Assembly: GCF_019578655.1 (NCBI RefSeq) | Contig: NC_063262.1 | Coordinates: forward strand, 7,199,582 to 7,263,581 | Length of the DNA stretch: 64,000 nucleotides | Reading direction: 5' to 3' | DNA from: Ricinus communis | Taxonomy: Eukaryota > Streptophyta > Magnoliopsida > Malpighiales > Euphorbiaceae | In this document: one piece after another, positions 22,167-33,052 of the stretch | How the letters are laid out: every line of letters starts with the position of its first letter | Numbering within the stretch: the stretch's first letter is position 1 | Notes under the pieces: generated by a model | Seen by the model: the letters and a program-made list of their open reading frames with translations, nothing else | The model's database searches: none | What the model was told of the DNA's origin: nothing | Made by a program: the position numbers and the translations under genes

Positions 22167-23614
22167 GTGGAATCAGAGACGCTCATAACAGCAAATTACG
22201 GAGGCTCAAGTTGGGAAGACAATGATCCATCTGTCTTCACAATGAATCTCAATGGCGGTAAGAATATGGCACAACTACGAGGTGAATACCAAATAACTAA
22301 TGGCTATGGTCCTGAAATAGCCCCTCGAGTCATGCAGGTAAATTATGCAAATTGCATAAAAATTGTGCAAATTGTTGACTATATATAGAACCCCGTGCAT
22401 GCTGATATGACTCCTGCTTTATAGACTCACTGGAAAGAATGGATTACTGAGGAGGATTTCAGATTTATGCGGTCAAAATGTATAAATGCTGTGAGAATCC
22501 CAGTTGGATGGTGGATAGCTTATGATCCACCACCAAAGCCTTTTATTGGAGGTTCACTGCAAGCCTTAGACAATGCTTTCAATTGGGCAGGGTAAGTTCA
22601 AGTGGATGATCATTTCATTGTCACTTATTTGAAGAATGACCATACATATATAGTCTCTGATCCTTCCTGGTTAATTATTGATAAAACAATTGGACAGGAA
22701 GTACGGGATGAAGGTAATTGTGGATTTGCATGCAGCTAAAGGTTCACAAAACGGAAATGATCACAGCGCCGCAAGGGATGGCTTTCAGGAATGGGGAGAT
22801 TCAAACATACAAGAGACAGTAGATGTCATAGACTTCCTAGCAGAAAGGTTTAGGAATAATAACATGTTCTAATGCTACCATATATATTTTACCCAACCCA
22901 TTTTCTTAAATGGTTTATAGAACTTAAGGCATGATCTAGCCTGAAATCTAATGCGTCGACCTTGCTGTATATGAATCAGATACGCGAATGATCCAAGTCT
23001 TGCAGCAATTGAGTTGATGAATGAGCCTTTGGCCCCTGGTATCCGTCTAGGAACACTTATGAAGTACTATCAAGCAGGTTATGATGCTGTAAGAAAGCAC
23101 ACCCAAAGTGCTTATGTGATCCTTTCAAACAGACTAGGACCTCATAAACCAGCTGAACTCCTCTCATTTGCAAGCCAGTTCAGTCGTGTAGTCATTGATG
23201 TGCATTACTACAATCTATTCGATGACAGTTTGTTTAGAGGAAAAAAGGCAAAATGGAACATTAATTACATTAGGAATGTTCGGGGCAATGAACTCCAAGT
23301 TCTAAGCACCACGAATGGCGTCCTCAATTTTGTTGGTAAGTCCAAAATCATCGTTACATTTGTTAATAGTTAAAACCCCTTTCCTAATCTTTAAAATCTT
23401 GTGGCTTAACCATTAAAAATTTATAGGGGAATGGACAGGAGAATGGGAAGTAGAGGATGCATCACTGCAGGATTATCAAAATTTTATTAATGTACAGCTA
23501 GAAGTGTATGATAGAGCTTCATGGGCATATTGGGCATACAAACTTGAAAACCCTGACAGAAATCACTGGAGCTTCAAGTGGATGATTGAGAACGGCTACA
23601 TGAAAGTTAATTAG
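22167..23614 (+). pseudogene. GH5 glucan 1,3-beta-glucosidase-like, 5'-truncated copy (exons 4-8, all clean)
   Basis: Exons: 22167-22337, 22425-22591, 22698-22847, 22980-23335 and 23427-23614 (TAG). All borders are AG/GT and the phases match the intact gene. Together they give 343 residues without a stop: the end of the fascin-like region, then the GH5 barrel with NAVRIPVGWWIAYDPP, KYGMKVIVDLHAAKGSQNGN, the acid/base motif ELMNEP, VIDVHYYNLF, the nucleophile motif GEWTGEW and WAYWAYKLE. Exons 1-3 (secretion signal and first fascin-like strands) are not found in the 17 kb back to the previous GH5 fragment. I call it truncated, but the unblemished reading frame is unusual for a dead copy, so use of an unrecognised upstream exon is possible. 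If made from an internal ATG it would stay in the cytosol. It is diverged from the 38-kb gene at many positions. Confidence 0.75.
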
Positions 23615-24600
23615 GCCTCTTTTCTGAACATATAAGGGATGAAGCTAGTTATGTAACAAAAGGAATAAGAAGCAAACTCATGTTTGGCATTTGATTCTAG
23701 GAGCTTAACTTAAGTTTGGACCAATCATCTAATGTTTTTGAATGTCTGATTTCTATATATTATGAAGATCATTGTGTTCTTTGTATTTGGCTTGGAATTG
23801 TGCTTAATTCTCAATTCTTTGAAGCAGGTGCTCTTGTTTTATTGGCAAGTCATTATCATAATACTTGTAGTACATAAAGGAAAGCCTCATTGTGAAAGAT
23901 AAAGAATAGTGAATTACTAAAATTGACAGTGGAACCTGATTTTGATTCATTAAACTTACAACTTGTTAAAGTTGGATTTTGTCATTTGCCCGTTTTCTTG
24001 TCTGCAAGACCAATGTAATGGATGAAGTGCACCAATCTGTCAATTGCAAAGAAAAAAGCAGAAGAATATCTAATAGAAACATACCCGATAAAGAATTCCA
24101 ACAAACTATGGCTAGTTATTTTTAATTTGTACAATGATTCCCAATTTTCTGTTCCTTAATTCGCAGCAGGTAAATGCACAACACTCTTGCAATTAAATTC
24201 AATGGACCTCGATCCTTGACTTTCACAAACCCAAACAAGAAGAAGACAACATTGATTTTTCAGTTGTTAATTTGTAGAAAAGAACAGAGTAATTCCTGCA
24301 TCAATTAAAATCAGAACATCAATGAATTTATCTGATCCATGAATTTCTTATCGTTTGATCATGATATGATTATCGAACTTCCCTTACTGCTATAAGGTGA
24401 ATTCAAGCAATACTCTGTTGATGGTTGAACAAGTTTGCTGTTTGTTCAATTAATTCTCTGTCTATGTCATTTTTTTCTTCTTTTCTGTGGTTTCCACTGT
24501 TACTTTGTTTTAAAACAAAGTGATTTAATTTTGTTTTGAATGCCATTTTTATTTAGGTCAAATCTGATCCGTTAAAATTTATACCGATAGATGACCGATA
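23615..24600. other. 3' flank of the second GH5 locus
   Basis: Moderately AT-rich sequence, presumably including the 3' UTR of the truncated GH5 copy. No separate gene or repeat is visible. Confidence 0.5.
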
Positions 24601-25500
24601 ACTCTTAACTTTTTGCATAAATACGAAAGTAATTATTATTTTATAAAAAAATAACAATTCTCTTATTTTTTTTTACAAATTATACTAATTTTTTTTAAGT
24701 ATTACTACTTACAAAAAAATAAATGATATTTTGAAAAATTAATTATTTTTGTGAAATTTAATAATTTATTTATAAAAAATTAATAAATTTTTAAAAAGTA
24801 TAAAATCTTTTCGTAATCACAGTCAATCTCCTTCATATTCTTTCGCAAATTATACTAATTTTTCATAGGTATTGTTACTTACAAAAAATAAATAATATTA
24901 TGAAAAATAATTAATTTTATAAAATTTAATAATTTATAAACAGATTGACAAACTTACTAATTTAAGAAAAAATATTAAATTTTATACTAATTTAAAAATT
25001 GTTCCCTTAAGTAAGTAATGATTTGTACTAATTTTTCACAACTGTTAATACTTACGGAAAATAAATGATACTACGATGATTTTTTTAAAAAATCTAATAA
25101 TTTATGAAAAATTGATAAAATTAAAAAAATATTAAATTATTTGTAATTTTAAATTTATTGCTAATTTATAAAAAATAATAATGTTTTTGATATTTTTTAT
25201 AAATTATACTAATTTTCGAAATTGTTACTGCTTGCAGAAAAATGAATGATATTATAAAAAAATAATTATTTTGTGAAATTTAATAATTTATGAAAAATTA
25301 AAAAATTTATAAAAAATATTAATTTTTTCACAATTATAAAATTTATATTATGAAAAATAATTATTTATGAAAAATTGATAAATTTAGAAAAATATTAAAT
25401 TTTTTATAATTTAAAATTTATTACTAAATTATAGAAAATGACAATCTTTATTTTTTTTCACAAATTATACTAATCTTTTTATAAATTATAAGAATGTATA
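24600..25500. repeat. Degenerate AT-rich tandem repeat, unit ~170-180 bp
   Basis: Four to five diverged copies begin with words like AAATTATACTAATTTTTC at about 24676, 24846, 25021 (variant TTTGTACTAATTTTTCAC), 25201 and 25462. Each is followed by TTGTTACTTACAAAAA, AAATGATATTATGAAAAA and AATTTAATAATTTATGAAAA. The fourth-to-fifth interval is rearranged. Non-coding. Confidence 0.6.
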
Positions 25501-28477
25501 AATATTTTAGAACTATTTTATGTTACTTTATTAAATTTCATTGTAATTAATAATTTGTAATTTCGGATAATTAAAAAATTAATTTTAAAATTATAAAAAA
25601 TATATTATGTATTATAATCTAATTAATTTTCTAAATTAAATTATGATTATTTTATTTTAAAATAAAGAAACCATCGCAATTTCTTTTATTAGGGAAAAAC
25701 AAAATCAGTTCTTTCTCATTCTTCTTGCGCCCGGTAAGAGAGAAAGAAAATCGTTATGCTATTGTGCGTCTAAGGAGGCATGGCATGTAACAGTGCCCTA
25801 ATATAAATGCAATTAAGTTATTAATTGCTGAGAAAAACAATCATAAGGACAAAAGATGCCGACGCTTCTAAAAGACAAAAGTATCTGTGTCAATTAGTTC
25901 TCTCTATGGACACGTGCCCAAGATGTGTTTGACACCCGCTCAAATTGTTAAAATATTTTATTATTATATTTTCTATATTTATAATAAAATTAATGAATTA
26001 TCAACTATATAAAAAAAGTAATTATTTTTTATTTTTATTATAAAAGTACAATTTTATTGTATAGAAATAAAAATAAACATTTATAATTTTCATTTTTTAA
26101 AATAATGGCTCCTTCTACTTAAACTAGATTCTATGTTAGATATATTTAAAATATAATTTTAATAATTTTAATAATAATAAAATAAAATTAAAATAATAAA
26201 AATCAGATTAAATAGCAATTTAATCCCTTAAATTTACATAAATTTTCAATTAGTTTTAAAGTTAATTTTTTTTTTCTAATTAGTCCATAATATCTACAAA
26301 TATAATTAACGTTAACAAAATTAAAATATAAAACATATACTTTAAGAATTTATTTCAAATAATAAATGATAATATAAAATAAAATAAATTTTATGCATAT
26401 GAAATATATAGTTACTTTTATTATTGTATTATTTAAACTTGAATAAATATTTTATGTTTTATTTATTTATAATAAATATTTATTTTAATTAGTGTGTCTC
26501 AAGCCTTGTCTCAATTTTTAGAAATAGTAATATGAATGTGTGTGTATTGTATTATTTCACTAAATGCTTCTTAGTTTCTCATCTATCTCCGTTTACGTTT
26601 ACTTGATTTGGGAGTACAAAACTCGTGGTTTTATTTATTGAAAAATAAAATCAAAACCTAGAAGTCTCTCATCCTCTAAATAATTCAAAACTCGTGCCCT
26701 CCACTACGGTTCTTATTTCCCTTTTTCTTTTTGATTATGTCCATGTCTGGGAACTTTTCTAAATATTTGGAGTACAATACATAAATAGTATTGCAATTAT
26801 AAATAAAAATTAATAGTATTTTTTCTCTCAATTAAGAATTAAATAATATTTTTTAGTTATTTTGTACTGATGTGGCAGTCAAATTTTTCAGTAAATAGCA
26901 TGTTAATTTATTTAATATATCAATTTATTTTAATTTGACATATTGAATTGATATATTAGACAAAATAACATGATATTTGATAAGAAATTTGGATACTACA
27001 TCAGCACAAAATAACCAAAAAGTACATAAAACAATGAGAAAATGTGTAAATATCGTTGCCTGATTCATTAATGGAGAGAAGGAGTACTATTAAATTTAAT
27101 GGCAAAAAGAAGTACTATTAAATTTAATTTATGAGTTGCAATTCCAAGTGGATACATTAAACATAATTGTGATACTATTTATGCATTTTACCCTACAGAT
27201 TTAATTTAGAAAGAAATATAAAAATATATATTGGATGGTTTTATAGGTTTCAATTTTTAGTATGTATTTTTTTTTAAACAAAAAGAAATATGTGGTTAAA
27301 AATTATGATAAGAAAAGTTATCTCACTATTAATAAATATTAATTTGCATGATTCAACTATTTTTATTATGATAAGTCATTATTATTATTATAGTGCACGT
27401 GTCTGAAAGCATGAGTTTACAGCTTAACAATTCTCAATTTTATTATATGAGTTTAGAGCTTAACAACTTTCAATTTTATTATTTGACCGTTAAAACTGTA
27501 ATTTAAATGTCACTGATCTGATAAGATTTATTTGACATTAAGCAATAATGTTTTGAAGTATTAAATTTTAAATCCATATTATCAAATACAGATAATATAA
27601 CAATGATTGTTGATTAGAATAAAGATAGTTGTTGCGAATGACCACTTTTAAAAATAAAGTATTTCATTTTATAAAATTTGTTAACCACATATGTCTTTTA
27701 TATTTGAAAAATCTTATGTACTAAGAATTGTGAAATTATAGAAGGATATTGTAGCTTTTTATAAGCATATATCCATTTAATTTATTTTAGTTGCCTAATT
27801 TCTCAATTCCATGTAAATAAACCTTGGGAAGATAAATGCACAAGCGAGCATGAATCTTTTATGTTTTTTTTTTCTTTCTTAGTATCAAGCGAGCATGAAT
27901 CTAATACCTAGAAATAAGAGCGAAATTGAGCAACGTAGAGATAACAGAGTATCAGTTTTCGACTAATTCTAACTATCAAATAAACAATATAAGTGAATTA
28001 GAGTGTTAAAAAAAATTAGAGAGAAAGAAGCAGAGAAGATTTGCTTTCACCATTTAGATTTAAATGAGGAAAAAAAAATATTTAGAGAGAATTACTACGG
28101 TAGCCTAAGTTTTAGATGGAGAAGGTGTTTTCTCTTTTTTTATTTTTTTTTATTTTCTATAAAGGATTTATTTTAAGAGAAATATATTTTTTTATTTGTT
28201 TGTTTTGTTTATGTTAGGTTTAGAAATCAATTTGCCCCTGCAATTCGGAATCAATGGTTAATTTAATCCACCAACTAGGTAAAACGGCCAATTTAGACTA
28301 TATTCTTATAAAATTAAGAGATTAAATTTCATGCATCATGCCAAGCAAACAAAGTTTAGTTAAAGAACCTAATGAATAAGTAAATTTTATTTTAATCCTT
28401 AAAACTTTATATTAATATTTATTATATATATATATATATATCTAGTTAGTCTAATTAATCTAGAGTGTTTTAAGTAA
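25501..28477. other. AT-rich intergenic DNA
   Basis: Slightly GC-richer patches occur at 25680-25930 and 26560-26760, but no frame, RNA gene or element end can be supported. A (TA)n run lies at about 28424-28441. Confidence 0.5.
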
Positions 28478-29400
28478 TTTTTTTTTTGATATATAAAATA
28501 GAGAAGAACATATTATTAAATTGCAAACTACCAAAACCAGAAGGCTTACCAATACATCCAAAAATATATACACCCAAGCGGCCTAATAATATAGGACTCA
28601 AACAAACAAATACCAAACAGACAAAGAAAGTTGCATTAGATAAGTTAGAACAGAAACGCAAACTATTAAAATGCAACAGCAACTTAACAAGCTTTAATTT
28701 CTAAGGAAAAGCAATGAAAGAAAGGCCATTTTCGGTCCATTTCTAAGGAAAAGCAATAAATTGATCACAGCACATGTGCGAGTAAAAGCCATGCAATCGA
28801 GTAACTTCGTCTTTGAACTGCAGATTTAGCTAATTGATCAACAACTCCATTTCTTTCTCGATTAGCATATTCAATTTGAATGGAGCGAAATGCAGAAACC
28901 AAGCTATGAATGTTCATAATTGAATCCCGAAAATCCCCAAGGGGATTTATCAAAAGGACCTTTCACTCATGTAACAACATTCTTAGAATCTGATTCAGTT
29001 ATAATCTTTATACCTGCAAAATTGTGAGATCTAACTGATAGAAATTTAAGGGCCTTTAGAAAAGCAAGAACCTCAGCCTCATTTCACTCCATCATACCCA
29101 CAAGACAAGAGAAGATGCATTCAGGTTTTCCAAATAGAAGAAGCATCAATGTTCCACTTAAGCTTATTACCTTGAGGTGGAACCCAAAGAGTGGATTTTG
29201 AAGGTAATGATTGCTTTTCCCAATATTTTGCATATGGTGAGGCAGATAAAAATCAGAGCATATAGTTTATCTGCATCCAGAACGCATTATTAAGAATAAA
29301 AGTTTTTCTTTAAAGCCATATGGACCAGAGGGAGGAGAAAAGAGGGGCAAACAACAATTTCTTTTCGGGAAGACCAAATCCAAAATAATCCCACTGGGTA
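28478..29400 (-). mobile_element. LINE (L1-like) 3' remnant with RNase H and A-tail
   Basis: On the minus strand an RNase H domain is readable in pieces: KWNIDAS near 29160, EVLAFLKALKFL and IITESDSKNVV at about 29070-28970, then YANRERNGVVDQLAKSA near 28860-28810. After it comes a 3' UTR-like stretch ending in an A-run (T10 on plus at 28478-28487). Stops break the frame and no reverse transcriptase remains, so it is a 5'-truncated dead insertion. Confidence 0.75.
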
Positions 29401-30649
29401 ATTAAGTCTTGGAATAATTGTGAATTTAGTTTCTTTTAATTTTTTAATTTTTTCAAAATCAGTGTTTAATTTTTTTTAATCAAGTGTTTGAATATATTAA
29501 TTTATATATATATAGTTTAACTTTTCAATTTTTTTAATATCAACATTTGAATTATTACGTTGTCTCTTACAGGTTTTATATATTAAAGTAATAATTTATT
29601 TTATTTTATACATATGAAATAATTTAAATATCTCTTACTCATTCTTATTTACATTTTTTCTATTTCTTCTTCTTTCTTTTTAATATTTTTTCAATTTTCT
29701 ATCAAATCTTCTTTTAGCACTAAAAAATTATTGAATTAAAATTTTTTAGTTTTTATTTTTTAAAAAATTTACTCGTCACTTTTTTATTCTTAAAAATTTA
29801 TTTTTTTAGAATACTAATACCTTCATTTTTCTCCAATTATTGTTTTAAGATGAAAGATTATATTTTATTTTTTGTTCTATGAGGTGAATGCATAAAAATA
29901 AAAAAGTTAGTAAATGATATTTAATTTTTTCAATTTTTATCTGAATGAATGAGAAAAAAGTAATTTTATTTCTTTTTTCTGCTAATCTTTTGAGAAACAA
30001 ATAATTTTTAAGAAATAGTGTAGAAAATAAATAAAAATAAAAAAATAAAAAAAATAAAAGAAAAGAGTAAAAGAAAAAAATAAAAGAAGATAAAAATAAT
30101 ATTATTTTAAAAAAGAATTTTTTGATTAAATTTATTATTTAAAATAATTTAAATGTATACTTTAACCTGTAAGAATGGCTATAAATACTATATTAATCAT
30201 TTTAGTAAGTTAAAACACTTAATTGAATAAAAAAGTAATTTAAACTCTAAATATACCAAATTTGTAACTTTCCCTTAAATCTTTAATAGACCCAGGACAA
30301 CACCAAGCCATACCCCACAGTACCACTTAACCAGATAAATTTTCACTTACTTTAGAGAAAAAATTTCCATTCATTTTTCTTTAATTATGATAAATTTCAT
30401 CAAACTTTGGATGGTATGAAAAGACTACAAACTCTATTCTGTATTATTTATCTGATAATAAAAATTTTACAGCTCTTGGATTTTATTTTAAACTTAATAA
30501 TCAAAATTATTAGCAGCATTAATAAATTTAGAAATCAATTGTTAATGGTGTAATTTTTATAGTACTAAAATATCACAAAATAAATATAAAACCAATTATG
30601 CGAAAAGGTTAAATCAAATTGTCAGATTCATATTATTTTATCTAATTTT
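29401..30649. other. AT-rich intergenic DNA
   Basis: Long T-rich and A-rich runs (29640-30110). Nothing can be named. Confidence 0.5.
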
Positions 30650-30845
30650 AATATTTTATTTAAATTTTTTGATTTTCCATTTCAGTATCCGGTCCACGGC
30701 CGATTGATCCGGGTTCGGTTACTGCAGAAACTATTAGTGGCGGCTCTTCCAATCCAGTTTACTCTATTTATAATACCAAGATTCGAATCCTGAACATTGT
30801 TTAAGGAATCTAGCACCTCATCCCGCTAGACCAACTGGTAGTTAG
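30650..30845 (-). mobile_element. Possible tRNA-derived SINE
   Basis: On the minus strand the head reads ACCAGTTGGTCTAGCGGG, containing TGGTCTAGCGG, a full match to the A-box consensus TRGYNNARNNG. About 40 bp later comes GGATTCGAATC, close to the B box (plus 30780-30790). The body continues through a GC-richer part (GCGGCTCTTCC on plus near 30743) to an AT-rich end near 30650. These are the two internal polymerase III boxes of a tRNA-derived SINE. It does not fold as a tRNA and lacks a proper acceptor stem. Confidence 0.45.
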
Positions 30846-30883
30846 TATATTTTTAATAATTTAAAGTATATAGATAATTTTTT

Positions 30884-30990
30884 TTATTAAATTAAGTAAA
30901 AGATAACATATTGATATTCCTTTCTATTAAATGAAGTAAAAGATAACATATTGATGTTCATTTCTATTAAATTAAGTAAAAGATGATTTT
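30884..30990. repeat. Short tandem repeat, ~40-bp unit
   Basis: TATTAAATTAAGTAAAAGAT recurs at 30884, 30925 and 30965, the first two copies followed by AACATATTGAT. It lies just left of the duplicated GH5 promoter block. Confidence 0.75.
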
Positions 30991-31080
30991 TAAAGTTTCA
31001 TTAGTTGAATGTATGTAATACCTGTCAACAAGTTCCTTCTTTATTCAATTTTCTGTTAGAAGTTAAAAAAAGTACTTAAT

Positions 31081-31300
31081 AATATAGGTGGTGGTGGTAT
31101 CATTTGAAGCTGTAGAAATAGAAGGAGTCATTACCCAAATCAAATGGCTAAAAAATCTAATGACCAACCTTATGCAAGATTATTATGCTTAGTGGACGAT
31201 GCACTCAAATAATGCTTGCTTTTGACAAAGATGCATACCATTTGTGTCTATAAATTCATACTTCAACCATTTTCATTTTCTCATCGATCAAGTGCCGTAA
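31081..31300 (+). promoter_or_regulatory. Promoter block of the GH5 pseudogene (duplicated)
   Basis: The 220 bp before the start codon align with the 216 bp before the intact GH5 gene (38250-38465). Both begin AATATAGGTGGTGGTG and end TTTTCTCATCGA.CAAGTG. A TATAAA lies at 31249-31254. TTTGACAA, with the W-box core TTGAC, at about 31221-31228 corresponds to TTTGACGA upstream of the intact gene. Confidence 0.6.
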
Positions 31301-31530
31301 ATGGCTTATCATTTCTTTCTCTTCGTTTTCTACTTATATATTTTTGTTCTCCCTTTTTCCATGGCACAACCATTTAAAGCTGTGAATTTAGGTAATTGGT
31401 TGGTAATGAAGGATGGATGAAACCTTCTCTCTTTGATGGGATCCCTAACAAAGATCTTTTGGTACGTAATTGCACTACTGTCATGCGTACACTTTTGACC
31501 TCAACCTTGCATATTAACTAGTATATTTTT

Positions 31531-32202
31531 TGGCCAAATATATAATCGAACACTTGAATTTTAGTTATTTAATAACTTCAACACCTTAATTTTCGATATA
31601 ACATGATAGATACCTCAATTTGTATTTTTTGTAATATTTAAACACTTTTTTGAGATGTGGTTTCATACAATATGTCAATGTATATTGAATAGTAAGTATT
31701 TTAATATTAGAATTTAAGTGTCTGTTAGCTTAAAATGAAAACTAAAAGTGTTTAAAAGATTATAAAAATAAAATTTTAGATGTTTAAATTTGTATTTTTT
31801 GTAATATTTAAACACTTTTTTGAGATGTGGTTTCATACAATATGTCAATGTATATTGAATAGTAAGTATTTTAATATTAGAATTTAAGTGTCTGTTAGCT
31901 TAAAATGAAAACTAAAAGTGTTTAAAAGATTATAAAAATAAAATTTTAGATGTTTAAATTTGTATTTTTTGTAATATTTAAACACTTTTTGAGATGTGGT
32001 TTCATACAATATGTCAATGTATATTGAATAGTAAGTATTTTAATATTAGAATTTAAGTGTCTGTTAGCTTAAAATGAAAACTAAAAGTGTTTAAAAGATT
32101 ATAAAAATAAAATTTTAGATGTTTATTAAGTTAAAAATGATAGTTAAAGTGTTAAAATGACTAAATGATTAGAATTTAGGTGTCTAACTATATATTCTGC
32201 CT
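31531..32202. mobile_element. Mutator-like MITE with a triplicated core, in intron 1 of the pseudogene
   Basis: 672 bp flanked by a perfect 9-bp duplication TATATTTTT (31522-31530 and 32203-32211), the size expected of Mutator-like elements. The ends are related inverted repeats of about 40 bp: GGCCAAATATATAATCGAAC at the left, and at the right the inverse of GGCAGAATATATAGTTAGAC, with further similarity inward. No transposase is present. A fragment of the same family lies at 42508-42665 in intron 3 of the intact gene. Confidence 0.75.
31621..32125. repeat. Three near-identical 170-bp tandem copies
   Basis: Copies at 31621-31790, 31791-31960 and 31961-32125, each starting TGTATTTTTTGTAATATTTA. 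The first two appear identical and the third lacks one T. They form the interior of the surrounding MITE, and the near identity implies a recent expansion. Confidence 0.95.
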
Positions 32203-32976
32203 TATATTTTTGAGTTATGTACTTTTATTAAAATGTGTAAATTAATTTAAGGAGTTTTAATCTTTCCCAAAAAAAAAAAAAAACTTAAGGAGTTTTAGTG
32301 TTTAAAACTTCAGAATTTCTTTTTATTTCTTGATTTTTTTATTGGGTTCTTAAAATTTTCAATTGCTTTTTTGTTATAATTTTAATGAATTTTTATTGTT
32401 TGATTTTGAGCAATTGGGAGGATGGAACTCAAGTGCAGTTCATGTCCATAAAGCTGCAAAGGTATCTCCGCGCCGAAAATGGAGGTGGAACAAATCTTGT
32501 AGCCAACCGCCCCAAAGCAGACGGCTGGGAAGCTTACGCAGTATATTATTTGAAACTCATTTGTAATAAATCATATTTGTGATAGAACTCATTTCAATTT
32601 ATTTGTGTGCTTAAGCCTTAATATATATTTGGATTGTCAATATCATAGTTATATAATATTTTACCATTCATAAAGATTTTATTCGGTATATATATGGTAT
32701 TTTAAAAATAGTTTTAGTTATTTCTTTCTTTTATAACGTAATAGGTTAAAATTTTAATATTTATCCTGTCCCATATATACATTGATTAGACTATCCTCTA
32801 GGAATTAAATAAATAAAAATAATTTTTTATTTAAATTTAATTATATTATCAAGTAATATATACATATCTTGAAAGGATCAAGTAATATACTTAAGGATTC
32901 TGTTTTATACATTTTTTTATTTGGTTTTCATAGTTTAAAAGTTTATGAATAATATTAGAATATTAAAAACATATAT

Positions 32977-33052
32977 CCGTTCGCTCATTGCGCCGCGCTC
33001 TACTCGTTCACTTCGCTCCGCTCCAGCATCTATCCCTTAAACTCGCATATGA
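32977..33052. other. GC-rich filler-like patch where exon 3 is missing
   Basis: About 75 bp of CG-rich sequence (GCTCATTGCGCCGCGCTCTA, then CTTCGCTCCGCTCC) inside otherwise AT-rich intron, in the interval where the intact gene has exon 3. It does not resemble the lost exon, and I cannot name its source. Confidence 0.5.

Noticed and set aside
28486..28704. 72-codon plus-strand frame
   Set aside because: It is the antisense of the LINE 3' UTR and A-tail.
30780..30840. tRNA gene
   Set aside because: A and B boxes are present but no cloverleaf or acceptor stem can be drawn; a SINE head fits better.
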